From contig JAJZQR010000154.1 of the NCBI GenBank assembly GCA_021806765.1, positions 1-12,395 of the forward strand: a stretch of 12,395 nucleotides of DNA, written 5' to 3'. The stretch is from Chloroflexota bacterium. GTDB taxonomy: Bacteria > Chloroflexota > UBA6077. The translations under genes were made by a program, and so were the position numbers. Of the stretch, positions 6,608 through 12,395 are shown one piece after another (the first letter of the stretch is position 1; each line of letters begins with the position of its first letter). The notes under the pieces were generated by a model, which made no database searches, was not told where the DNA came from, and saw only the letters and a program-made list of their open reading frames with translations.

Positions 6608-6684
6608 CGCTTCACCTCCGGATGGTTTCAGCGGCTGTCATCTTCTCGGGCACGGCGCCCCAAATCCACAACCTCGAACGGGGG

Positions 6685-6714
6685 ATTCTAGTCGCCGCCC
6701 CGCAGGCTTGTCAA
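6685..6714 (-). promoter_or_regulatory. Promoter of the usp-trkA-trkA operon
   Basis: On the minus strand, a perfect TTGACA (6709-6714) and TAGAAT (6685-6690) are 18 bases apart. Transcription would begin near 6678, about 70 nt before the TTG start. It is the best promoter in the window by consensus. Confidence 0.65.
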
Positions 6715-6788
6715 AGGCTGCCAGTTGGATCTGAAATTGCACCATAAGGGAGCGTCTTGGCGACGGCCGCAGGAAGGAATCCTTTGTA

Positions 6789-6803
6789 GGGGTGGGGCAC
6801 CCC
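6789..6803. repeat. Small hairpin GGGGTG-GGG-CACCCC
   Basis: A 6-bp perfect stem with a 3-nt loop just left of the larger inverted repeat. It is preceded by GTA, so it resembles the GTAGGGG start of the element at 2695. Confidence 0.4.
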
Positions 6804-6805
6804 AT

Positions 6806-6877
6806 CGTCATTCCCGCGGAAGCGGGAATCCATTAACCACGCCGGGAGGCTGGATTCCCGCTTCCGCGGGAATGACG
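6806..6877. repeat. Perfect 27-bp inverted repeat of the CGTCATTCCCGC family
   Basis: Arms 6806-6832 and 6851-6877 are perfect inverted copies separated by 18 bp. Each arm is itself a hairpin (ATTCCCGC-GGAA-GCGGGAAT), so the DNA can form one long stem or a four-armed structure. The arm sequence, beginning CGTCATTCCCGC and ending GGGAATCCA, is a very common dispersed palindrome in bacterial genomes. It lies between the divergent usp and tatA-like genes, clear of both promoters. I see nothing else in 6715-6788 or 6878-6940. Confidence 0.85.
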
Positions 6878-6944
6878 GTTTCCAGGCAGCCGTCCCCAAG
6901 TTGCTGACACATCCCTTCACCCTTATCAAGCCCGCTTCCCCTTA

Positions 6945-6953
6945 TGGTACAAT
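6945..6953 (+). promoter_or_regulatory. Second candidate extended -10 upstream of the first tatA-like gene
   Basis: TGG followed by TACAAT reads as an extended -10 box, 122 bp before the start codon, with no good -35. It would be a weaker distal promoter to the one at 7032. Confidence 0.25.
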
Positions 6954-7031
6954 CTCAGAGTTGGATAGGTGAGCACAACTCTCGTTGAACTGCAACTTTC
7001 TAGCCAGGGTTGCTTCTTTCAGTATCCAGTC

Positions 7032-7040
7032 TGGTATAAT
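7032..7040 (+). promoter_or_regulatory. Extended -10 promoter of the first tatA-like gene
   Basis: TGG directly before a perfect TATAAT (7035-7040), followed by CAG. The second copy of the gene has the same TATAATCAG (at 9569), so the promoter seems to have been duplicated with the gene. Confidence 0.55.
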
Positions 7041-7074
7041 CAGCCGACCGAAACTCTCTAGCTGGAGGCGCCCG

Positions 7075-7356
7075 GTGTTTGGGGGAGTACTGCAACCGAC
7101 CCATCTGATCCTGATCCTGGTGATCGTGCTGATAGTCTTCGGCCCCGGCAAGCTCCCGGAGATCGGCGGATCCCTGGGCAAGAGCCTGAGCGAGTTCAAG
7201 CGGAGCATGTCGGGGGGCTCGCAGGAGGACCCTTCCGGCACGACTGCCACAACCGAGCTGCAGTCCCCGGCTCGGGCGAACCTTTGCCCCAGTTGCCAGA
7301 CCGAGAATCCGAACGGCAACCAGTTCTGCGGGAAGTGCGGCGCGAAGCTCGCGTAA
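7075..7356 (+). CDS. tatA: TatA-like protein with C-terminal zinc ribbon, copy 1
   Basis: A 93-residue protein. Residues 1-45 are a canonical TatA: QPTH, a short hydrophobic helix (11-22), the FGP hinge (22-24), [12 protein letters not shown] and the start of an amphipathic helix ending EFKRS. TatA forms the conducting assembly of the twin-arginine export pathway. The usual charged tail is replaced by a Ser/Thr/Gly-rich linker (46-69) and a four-cysteine zinc ribbon, CPSC (71-74) and CGKC (85-88) around NPNGNQF. The start is GTG 7075, with GGAGG 6 bases upstream, matching the second copy; an in-frame start at 6985 would lie upstream of the -10 box. No tatC is in the window. TatA membership is clear, but the ribbon's function is unknown. 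Confidence 0.88.
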   Translation: MFGGVLQPTHLILILVIVLIVFGPGKLPEIGGSLGKSLSEFKRSMSGGSQEDPSGTTATTELQSPARANLCPSCQTENPNGNQFCGKCGAKLA

Positions 7357-7369
7357 ACAGGCCGCGACG

Positions 7370-7415
7370 AAAGGAGAAGGCCCTTCAGGCTGCAGCCTGA
7401 AGGGCCTTCTCCTTT
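7370..7415. terminator. 46-bp perfect palindrome, bidirectional terminator
   Basis: Arms of 23 bp (7370-7392 and 7393-7415) are perfectly complementary with no spacer. They start AAAGGAGAAGG and end CCTTCTCCTTT. It lies between the tatA-like stop (7356) and the kimA stop (7417) of two convergent genes. The A and T runs at the ends give each strand a short U tract, so it should terminate both. Confidence 0.85.
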
Positions 7416-7416
7416 G

Positions 7417-9462
7417 TTACTCCTCCAGTTGGTAGGGGAAGCTGGTCACCGCCACCCCGGAGCGGAAGAGGAGCGCGGCTTTCAGCCGCAGAGCCGTCTG
7501 ATTGTGGAGCAGATTCTCCCACCAGTGCCGCGGAACGAACTCCGGCAGCACCACCAGCAGGGTGTCATCGGGATAACTCTCCCGAACGGCATCCACGTAG
7601 GCCAGGAGCGGCGGCAGCAGCAGGCGGTAGGGGGACTCGATGATAACCAGCGGGATCTCCCCTACAACCTCGGGCCACTCGTGCCGCAGATTCTCCGCCT
7701 CCGGCAGGTCCGGGGTCACGTGGACCGCCGCTACCCTGGGGCTTAGATCCTGAGCCAGGGCCAGCGCCTTTCGGGCCGCCAGGCTGAGGCTGGAGATGGG
7801 CACCAACACCAGAGGAGAGGTCCCCTTGGGTCTCACGGGAGCGTTGGTGCGCAACTGCTTGGCGATCCGGACGTAGTGGCCGTGGATCGCGAGGAACAGC
7901 AGGATCAAGACGGGGGCTATCAGGATGACGATCCAGGCTCCCTCCTGGAACTTGGTCGCCGCGATCACCAGGGCCACTATCGCCGTCGCCACCGCGCCCA
8001 CGCCGTTGATCACGGCCTTTCGCTGCCGGTCCGCTTCGCCCCTGCGAAGCCAGTGCAGGACCATTCCAGACTGGCTCAGGGTGAAGCCGGTGAACACCCC
8101 GATGGCGTACAGGGGCAACAACCTCTCCACGTTACTGCCGAAAAGCACCAGCAACAGGATGGAAAGGAGAGAGAGGGCCATGATACCGGTGGTGAAGGCG
8201 AGCCGGTCGCCCCTCAGGCCGAACCACCGAGGCACGTACCGGTCTCGGGCCATGACGTAGAGGAGCCGAGGGAAGCTGGCGTAGCTGGTGTTGGCCGCCA
8301 GCACCAGGATCAAGGTCGTCGAGAACTGCACCACATAGTAGTAGGGACCCTGGCCCGCGATCAGCCGTGTGAGCTGGCTGAGGACGGTCTCGTTCTCGGA
8401 GGGATCGGGAATGATCCCGATGTGGCTCGCCAGGAAGGAGATGCCCACGAACATCACGGCCAGGAGCCCGGCCATCCAGCCCAGGGTGGCCCGGGCGTTT
8501 CTGATCTCCGGCGCCTTGAACACCGGCACCACGTTGGAGATGGCCTCGGTGCCCGTCATCGCCGCGCAGCCCTTGGCGAAAGCCGAGAGGACCAGGAACC
8601 AGGTCAGGAACTCCGTGCCTGCCCGAGGGCCAGCAGGTCCCGGCTGATAGGGTATTCCCCCGGTGGACAAGCGGAACAGCCCGAAGGCGATCAGCCCCAG
8701 GATCGAAAAGACGAAGACGTAGGTGGGTATGGCGAAGATCGTTCCAGACTCCCGGACGCCCCTCAGGTTGAGCAGGGTGATCAGCACCACGGCGCCGACC
8801 GCCAGCTCCACAGTGTAGGGGTCGAGGGCTGGAAAGGCAGAGATCAGGGCAGCCACCCCGGCCGCCACGGAGACGGCCACGGTCAGCACGTAGTCCACCA
8901 GGAGGGCCGCCGCTGCAGTCAACCCGGGAAGCTTGCCCAGGTTCTCGTGGGCCACGATGTACGACCCACCCCCCGAGGGATAACCCTGAATCGTCTGCTG
9001 GTAACTGGTGGCCACGATGATCAGCAGCAGGGCAACGACCACCGAGATGGGCATGGTCAGGGCGAGAGCACCTACGCCGGCCAGGATCAAAGTCCTCATG
9101 GTCGCCTCGGTGCTGTAGGCCACCGAGGACAGGGCATCGGAGGACAACACGGCCAGGGCCCTGACCCTATTCAGCCGTTCCTGGGATTCTTGAGCCGTGG
9201 GGATCGGCTGCCCCACCAGAAAACGCTTCGTTCGCCACGCTGCTCTCCCAAGCCCACCTTTGGGCTCGCTGACGCCGGGCCGAGGGAGGAGGACTCCATG
9301 GCCCGCACCCTGAAAATATCGATGACGGGCAACTCGCACTACCCGGTCGCCGGGCTTGGAACCAGCGACCTGCTCGTGCCATATCAGGTCTGGATGGAAC
9401 CCCACAGGGGGCTTGGGCCCACCCGAAGGGGTGACGGGCGACGGCTTCTCCTCGGTACTCAC
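7417..9462 (-). CDS. kimA: KimA-type potassium importer (APC superfamily), copy 1
   Basis: A 681-residue permease, similar along its whole length to Bacillus subtilis KimA (YdaO, about 607 residues), a high-affinity proton-coupled potassium importer controlled by cyclic di-AMP. TM1 has LSSDALSSVAY with Asp109 and Tyr116, matching Bacillus Asp36 and Tyr43 at a constant offset of 73. About 12 membrane helices are expected, including the ANTSYASFPRLLY and PLYAIGVFTGFTLSQSGM blocks. A cytoplasmic Usp-like domain (from about residue 550) ends with HNQTALRLKAALLFR and FPYQ, as in Bacillus. The extra N-terminus (1-73) is Pro-rich and contains PGDRVVR, RHRYF and RPGVSEP. The start is GTG 9462, with GGAG 8 bases upstream; an in-frame GTG at 9498 would lie almost at the transcription start. 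It is convergent with tatA copy 1. Confidence 0.88.
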   Translation of the reverse strand: MSTEEKPSPVTPSGGPKPPVGFHPDLIWHEQVAGSKPGDRVVRVARHRYFQGAGHGVLLPRPGVSEPKGGLGRAAWRTKRFLVGQPIPTAQESQERLNRVRALAVLSSDALSSVAYSTEATMRTLILAGVGALALTMPISVVVALLLIIVATSYQQTIQGYPSGGGSYIVAHENLGKLPGLTAAAALLVDYVLTVAVSVAAGVAALISAFPALDPYTVELAVGAVVLITLLNLRGVRESGTIFAIPTYVFVFSILGLIAFGLFRLSTGGIPYQPGPAGPRAGTEFLTWFLVLSAFAKGCAAMTGTEAISNVVPVFKAPEIRNARATLGWMAGLLAVMFVGISFLASHIGIIPDPSENETVLSQLTRLIAGQGPYYYVVQFSTTLILVLAANTSYASFPRLLYVMARDRYVPRWFGLRGDRLAFTTGIMALSLLSILLLVLFGSNVERLLPLYAIGVFTGFTLSQSGMVLHWLRRGEADRQRKAVINGVGAVATAIVALVIAATKFQEGAWIVILIAPVLILLFLAIHGHYVRIAKQLRTNAPVRPKGTSPLVLVPISSLSLAARKALALAQDLSPRVAAVHVTPDLPEAENLRHEWPEVVGEIPLVIIESPYRLLLPPLLAYVDAVRESYPDDTLLVVLPEFVPRHWWENLLHNQTALRLKAALLFRSGVAVTSFPYQLEE

Positions 9463-9505
9463 TGGCCTGACTCCATATCTTTGCCGCAAATATCGCACAA
9501 ACCGC

Positions 9506-9511
9506 TATTAT
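9506..9511 (-). promoter_or_regulatory. -10 box of kimA copy 1
   Basis: A perfect TATAAT on the minus strand, 43 bp before the GTG at 9462. A TTGCCA lies 19 bases upstream, which is long for a -35. It faces away from the tatA copy 2 promoter, so the 153-bp gap is a divergent promoter region. Confidence 0.5.
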
Positions 9512-9565
9512 ACTCGGATCAGCCTCAACTATGGCAAGCAGCCCGAGGCCAATTTTGATTAACCG

Positions 9566-9574
9566 TGCTATAAT
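9566..9574 (+). promoter_or_regulatory. Extended -10 promoter of the second tatA-like gene
   Basis: TGC then TATAAT (9569-9574) and CAG, as in copy 1 (7032-7040). The distance to the start codon is 41 bp, against 34 bp in copy 1. Confidence 0.55.
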
Positions 9575-9615
9575 CAGGAGGGCAAGTAGCACCCAACGCA
9601 ACCGGGAGGCGGCCT

Positions 9616-9891
9616 GTGTTTGAGGGTATTCTCCAACCGACCCATCTGATAATCATTCTCGTGATCGTCCTCATCGTCTTCGGCCCCGGCAAACTCCCCG
9701 AGATCGGAGGGTCCCTGGGCAAGAGCATAAACGAGTTCAAGCGAAGCTTCTCGTCCGACTCCGAGACCGACGCCAGGCCCGCTGATAGCGAGTCGCTTTC
9801 GACGGCCAAGCCGAACGTATGCCCTACCTGTGGCACCGAAAGCCCGGATGGCAATCAGTTCTGCGGGAAGTGCGGGACCAAGCTAGGGTAG
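9616..9891 (+). CDS. tatA: TatA-like protein with C-terminal zinc ribbon, copy 2
   Basis: A 91-residue paralogue of the protein at 7075. The TatA part (1-45) is nearly identical: QPTHLI, a hydrophobic helix, [16 protein letters not shown] and EFKRS. The linker (46-67) is unrelated in sequence and more acidic. The zinc ribbon is again complete, with CPTC (69-72) and CGKC (83-86) around SPDGNQF. Conservation of both ends but not the linker suggests the ribbon is under selection. GTG 9616 has GGGAGG 6 bases upstream. Only 6 bp separate its stop from that of the convergent kimA copy 2, with no terminator between them, so the two transcripts probably overlap. Confidence 0.88.
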   Translation: MFEGILQPTHLIIILVIVLIVFGPGKLPEIGGSLGKSINEFKRSFSSDSETDARPADSESLSTAKPNVCPTCGTESPDGNQFCGKCGTKLG

Positions 9892-9897
9892 AGGACT

Positions 9898-11937
9898 CTA
9901 TCTTAGCTGATAGGGGTAACTGGCTACCACCACGTCCGGCCGGAAGAGCAGGGCAGCCTTGAGGCGCAGCGCCGTCTGGTTGTGGAGCAGGTTATCCCAC
10001 CAGTACCTCGGAACGAACTCCGGCAGCACCACTACCAGGGTGTCATCGGGGTGAGTCTCTCTCAGGGCGTCCACGTAGGCCAGCAGCGGCTGCAGCAGCA
10101 GGCGGTAGGGGGACTCGATGATGACTAGAGGCACGCCCCCCGCCACCTCGGGCCAATCCCGCCGCAGCCCCTCCGCCTCGGTGATATCCGCCGCCACGTG
10201 TACCGCTACCACCCGCCTGCTTATGTCCTCAGCAAAGGCGAGGGCACCTCGTGCCACTCGACTCAGACTGGACACCGGCACCAACACCATCGGAGCCCGC
10301 CCTTTCGGGGTGACCGGCCGGGTGCTGCGCAGCTGTCGAGCAACGTACACGTAGTGGCCGTGAACCAGCTGGAAGAAGACGATGAATATGGGGACGATGA
10401 GGACGACGATCCACGCCCCCTCCAGGAACTTGGTAACGGCGATGATCACGGTCACACTCGCCGTCGCCACCGCCCCAACACCGTTGATCACGATCTTCCA
10501 CCGCCAGCCGCCCCCTCTCACACGGAGCCAGTGAATCACCATCCCCGACTGGCTGAGGGTGAAGCTGGTGAACACCCCGAGGGCGTAGAGGTTCAACAGC
10601 CTGTCCACGCTGCTGCTGAAGATCAGCAACAGCAGGACAGAGAAGATGGCCAGCACGGTAATCCCGACGGAGAAGACCAGTCGATCTCCGCGAAGCCCGA
10701 ACCAGCGAGGAACGTAGCGATCCCTCGCCAGGACGTACAGGAGGCGGGGGAAGCTGACGAAGCTGGTGTTGGCCGCCAGCACCAGGATCAGGAGGGTGGC
10801 GAACTGCACCAGGTAGTAGTACCAGCTGCGGCCCACGACCACTGTGGTCAACTGGCTCAGCACCGTTTGGGTCTCGGTAGGATCGGGGATGATCCCTATG
10901 CGGGTGGTCAGGAAGGAGATACCCACGAACATCATGGCCAGGATGCCGGCCATCAGCCCGAGGGTGATTCTGGCGTTTCTGACCTCCGGGGGCTTGAAGA
11001 CCGGGACCACGTTGGAGATGGCCTCGGTCCCCGTCATAGCGCTACAGCCCTTGGCGAAAGCCGAGAGGATCAAGAAGAGACTCAGCGGCTCCGTTCCGGC
11101 CAGGGGTCCCGCGGGACCGGGCACGTAGTCGATGCCGCCCGTGAAGAGCTTGAAGGTGCCAACCGCGATTAGCCCGAAGATGGAGAAGACGAAGACATAG
11201 GTGGGCGCGGCGAACACGGTGCCGGACTCCCGCACTCCCCTCAGGTTGAGCAGAGTGATCAGCACCACGGCACCGACGGAGAATTCCACCTGCCAGGGGG
11301 CCAGCGCTGGAAAAGCGGAAACCAGGGCGGCAACGCCGGCCGCCACGGATACCGTCACCGTGAGGATGTAGTCCACTATCAGCGACGCCGCCGCGGTGAG
11401 GCCCGGGACAACACCCAGATTGTCGAGGGCAACGACGTAGGCACCACCGCCGCCTGGGTACGCCCCGATGATTTGCTCGTAGCTGGCGGCTACCACGATC
11501 AAGAGAAGGGCGATCACCACCGAGATGGGCAGGGTGAGGGCAAGGGCCGCCACACCGGCCAGGATCAGGATCCGCATGGCGGCCTCGGTCCCGTATGCCA
11601 CCGAGGATAGGGCGTCCGAGGAGAGCACGGCGAGGGCCCTCTTCTTGTCCAGCCGCTGTTCCTGCTCCTGGATAGTGGCGATGGGCGGGCCGATCAGGAA
11701 GCGCCTCAGCCGCCACCAGAACCTAGCCAGCCCGCCTCGGGGCTCCGTCACCCCGGGTCTCGTCACCAGGGTGCCCGGGGCGACTCCCCGGAAGTACCGG
11801 TGACGGCCGATTCGCACTACTCGATCGCCCGGCCGGGTGCCGGTGATCTCCTCCCGCCACGCCAGGTCAGGATGGAAGGGAGCCTGGGGTGTTTCCTTCT
11901 CTCTGGACCGGTCCTCCGGGCTCTGCTCCGCGCTCAC
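9898..11937 (-). CDS. kimA: KimA-type potassium importer (APC superfamily), copy 2
   Basis: A 679-residue paralogue of the protein at 7417, alignable from end to end. TM1 keeps LSSDALSSVAY (Asp108, Tyr115), the potassium-site residues of Bacillus KimA. The C-terminal cytoplasmic domain ends HNQTALRLKAALLFR and SYPYQLR. The N-terminal extension differs up to FHPDL but then shares PGDRVVR, RHRYF and RPGVTEP with copy 1, which suggests a conserved function. The start is GTG 11937, with GGGGAGG 9 bases upstream and the same VS-x-E beginning as copy 1; an in-frame start 33 bp earlier is less well placed. Two importers may differ in affinity or regulation. Other APC amino-acid transporters are unlikely given the match to KimA along the whole protein. 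Confidence 0.88.
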   Translation of the reverse strand: MSAEQSPEDRSREKETPQAPFHPDLAWREEITGTRPGDRVVRIGRHRYFRGVAPGTLVTRPGVTEPRGGLARFWWRLRRFLIGPPIATIQEQEQRLDKKRALAVLSSDALSSVAYGTEAAMRILILAGVAALALTLPISVVIALLLIVVAASYEQIIGAYPGGGGAYVVALDNLGVVPGLTAAASLIVDYILTVTVSVAAGVAALVSAFPALAPWQVEFSVGAVVLITLLNLRGVRESGTVFAAPTYVFVFSIFGLIAVGTFKLFTGGIDYVPGPAGPLAGTEPLSLFLILSAFAKGCSAMTGTEAISNVVPVFKPPEVRNARITLGLMAGILAMMFVGISFLTTRIGIIPDPTETQTVLSQLTTVVVGRSWYYYLVQFATLLILVLAANTSFVSFPRLLYVLARDRYVPRWFGLRGDRLVFSVGITVLAIFSVLLLLIFSSSVDRLLNLYALGVFTSFTLSQSGMVIHWLRVRGGGWRWKIVINGVGAVATASVTVIIAVTKFLEGAWIVVLIVPIFIVFFQLVHGHYVYVARQLRSTRPVTPKGRAPMVLVPVSSLSRVARGALAFAEDISRRVVAVHVAADITEAEGLRRDWPEVAGGVPLVIIESPYRLLLQPLLAYVDALRETHPDDTLVVVLPEFVPRYWWDNLLHNQTALRLKAALLFRPDVVVASYPYQLR

Positions 11938-12020
11938 GGGCTTTAGCCTCCCCGACCGCCCAGTAAGCAAGTCTCGTACTACGCTCCCGGGGGAAAGCCT
12001 CCGCGGGATCCGGGTGCCCG

Positions 12021-12049
12021 TTGCGGGAAAGTCGGTACGGTAATAATAT
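12021..12049 (+). promoter_or_regulatory. Candidate promoter of trkH
   Basis: TTGCGG (12021-12026), 17 bp, then TAATAT (12044-12049), giving a leader of about 60 nt. The same AT-rich patch reads TATTAT on the minus strand and could serve as a -10 for kimA copy 2, which otherwise has no clear promoter, though without a good -35. Confidence 0.4.
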
Positions 12050-12114
12050 GTGCGCCATCGCGTTGCCCACGACGACGTATGGCCGCACTGTCTTCGTCAT
12101 CGAGAAAGGAGTCG

Positions 12115-12395
12115 ATGGCTCCACCGTACAGCAGACCCGTCCGGCATCCCTGGGAGCAGGTCGTAAGGGTCCCTACCGCCCGACCCGAGAAGATCACTCT
12201 CCCCGCCAAACATACCCCCCGACCTCCCGCCAGGGCCCCGGTGCTGCTGGCTCTGGGCTTTGCTGCAACCATCCTGGTAGGTTCGCTGCTGCTCACCCTG
12301 CCCATGGCCAATCGGGAGGGGGTGATTACCCCCTACCTCACGGCGCTCTTCACATCCACCTCCGCCGTCTGTGTCACAGGGCTGGTGGTGGTGGA
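12115..12395 (+). CDS. trkH: TrkH/KtrB-type potassium transporter, N-terminal part (partial)
   Basis: The first 93 residues of the membrane subunit of a Trk/Ktr potassium uptake system; the gene runs off the window. A basic, Pro-rich cytoplasmic N-terminus (1-41) is followed by a hydrophobic helix (about 42-63), then TLPMANREG and the first pore loop TSTSAVCVTGL (80-90), whose Gly89 is at the selectivity-filter position of the family. ATG 12115 is preceded by AAAGGAG with a short 3-base gap. TrkH needs TrkA-type RCK subunits, and two are encoded at 5058-6128, separated from it by the duplicated tatA/kimA modules. Identification is firm despite the truncation because the filter region is highly characteristic. 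Confidence 0.9.
   Translation, partial: MAPPYSRPVRHPWEQVVRVPTARPEKITLPAKHTPRPPARAPVLLALGFAATILVGSLLLTLPMANREGVITPYLTALFTSTSAVCVTGLVVV

Larger units (their letters stand above)
7032..11937. other. Tandem duplication of a convergent tatA/kimA module
   Basis: Unit 1 (7032-9511) and unit 2 (9566-11937) each have an extended -10 promoter, a GTG-start TatA/zinc-ribbon gene (plus) and a GTG-start kimA gene (minus), in the same order and orientation. The units are clearly diverged, so this is an old duplication kept intact rather than an assembly artefact. The main difference is the junction between the genes: a 46-bp palindrome in unit 1 and only 6 bp in unit 2. Confidence 0.8.

Noticed and set aside
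7876..9558. 560-residue plus-strand open frame opposite kimA copy 1
   Set aside because: It is an antisense shadow, rich in His, Gln, Asp and Gly without domains, while the minus strand encodes a clear permease. The same shadow appears opposite kimA copy 2 (10198-11172).
11938..12114. Cyclic di-AMP (ydaO-type) riboswitch before kimA, as in Bacillus
   Set aside because: I looked at the leaders of both kimA genes and saw no stretch like the conserved core. The copy 1 leader (about 37 nt) is too short. A covariance search with the Rfam model would settle copy 2.
12048..12395. Plus-strand frame starting MCAIALPTTTYG upstream of and overlapping trkH
   Set aside because: Its ATG overlaps the trkH -10 box, it has no ribosome site, and it continues as a shifted-frame shadow of trkH.

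Overview
The window is about 12.4 kb of GC-rich bacterial DNA, most likely from a member of the Chloroflexota, possibly a Dehalococcoidia-like lineage. That placement is inferred from protein style: a DnaD-like/DnaC-like replication pair, an HNH protein beginning VLVLNQNYEPLN, a LysM protein with an N-terminal CPYLG-type cysteine module, and intergenic repeats of the GTAGGGGC-AAGCATT and CGTCATTCCCGC kinds. There is no rRNA or tRNA, and no phage or transposase gene.

Left part (1-5061). The end of a DnaD-like gene overlaps a DnaC/IstB-type ATPase whose whole AAA+ unit is duplicated inside one polypeptide. A four-armed palindrome separates it from a convergent gene for a membrane-anchored LysM protein. 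A 560-bp gap then holds a second four-armed palindrome and a 217-bp element with terminal inverted repeats and five 29-bp tandem copies. Next come a Glu/Leu/Phe/Val-type glutamate dehydrogenase (minus strand) and an HNH endonuclease (plus strand) with a good extended -10 promoter.

Right part (5058-12395) is a potassium-transport island. A minus-strand operon encodes a universal-stress-type protein and two TrkA (RCK) proteins. After it comes a convergent pair, tatA-like (plus) against kimA (minus), present twice in direct tandem order. The window ends inside trkH (plus). Both TatA-like proteins are unusual: a canonical short TatA N-terminus is followed by a C-terminal four-cysteine zinc ribbon. 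Both KimA-type permeases keep the Asp/Tyr potassium-site motif of TM1 and carry about 73 extra N-terminal residues compared with the Bacillus protein.

Together, Trk (TrkH plus two gating subunits), two KimA-type importers, a UspA-like protein and, farther left, glutamate dehydrogenase suggest a locus for potassium and potassium-glutamate homeostasis. The role of the two TatA/zinc-ribbon proteins within it is unknown, and they are the most interesting feature. Many genes use GTG or TTG starts that are well supported by Shine-Dalgarno sequences. Several start sites were chosen by promoter position or by comparing the duplicated copies.
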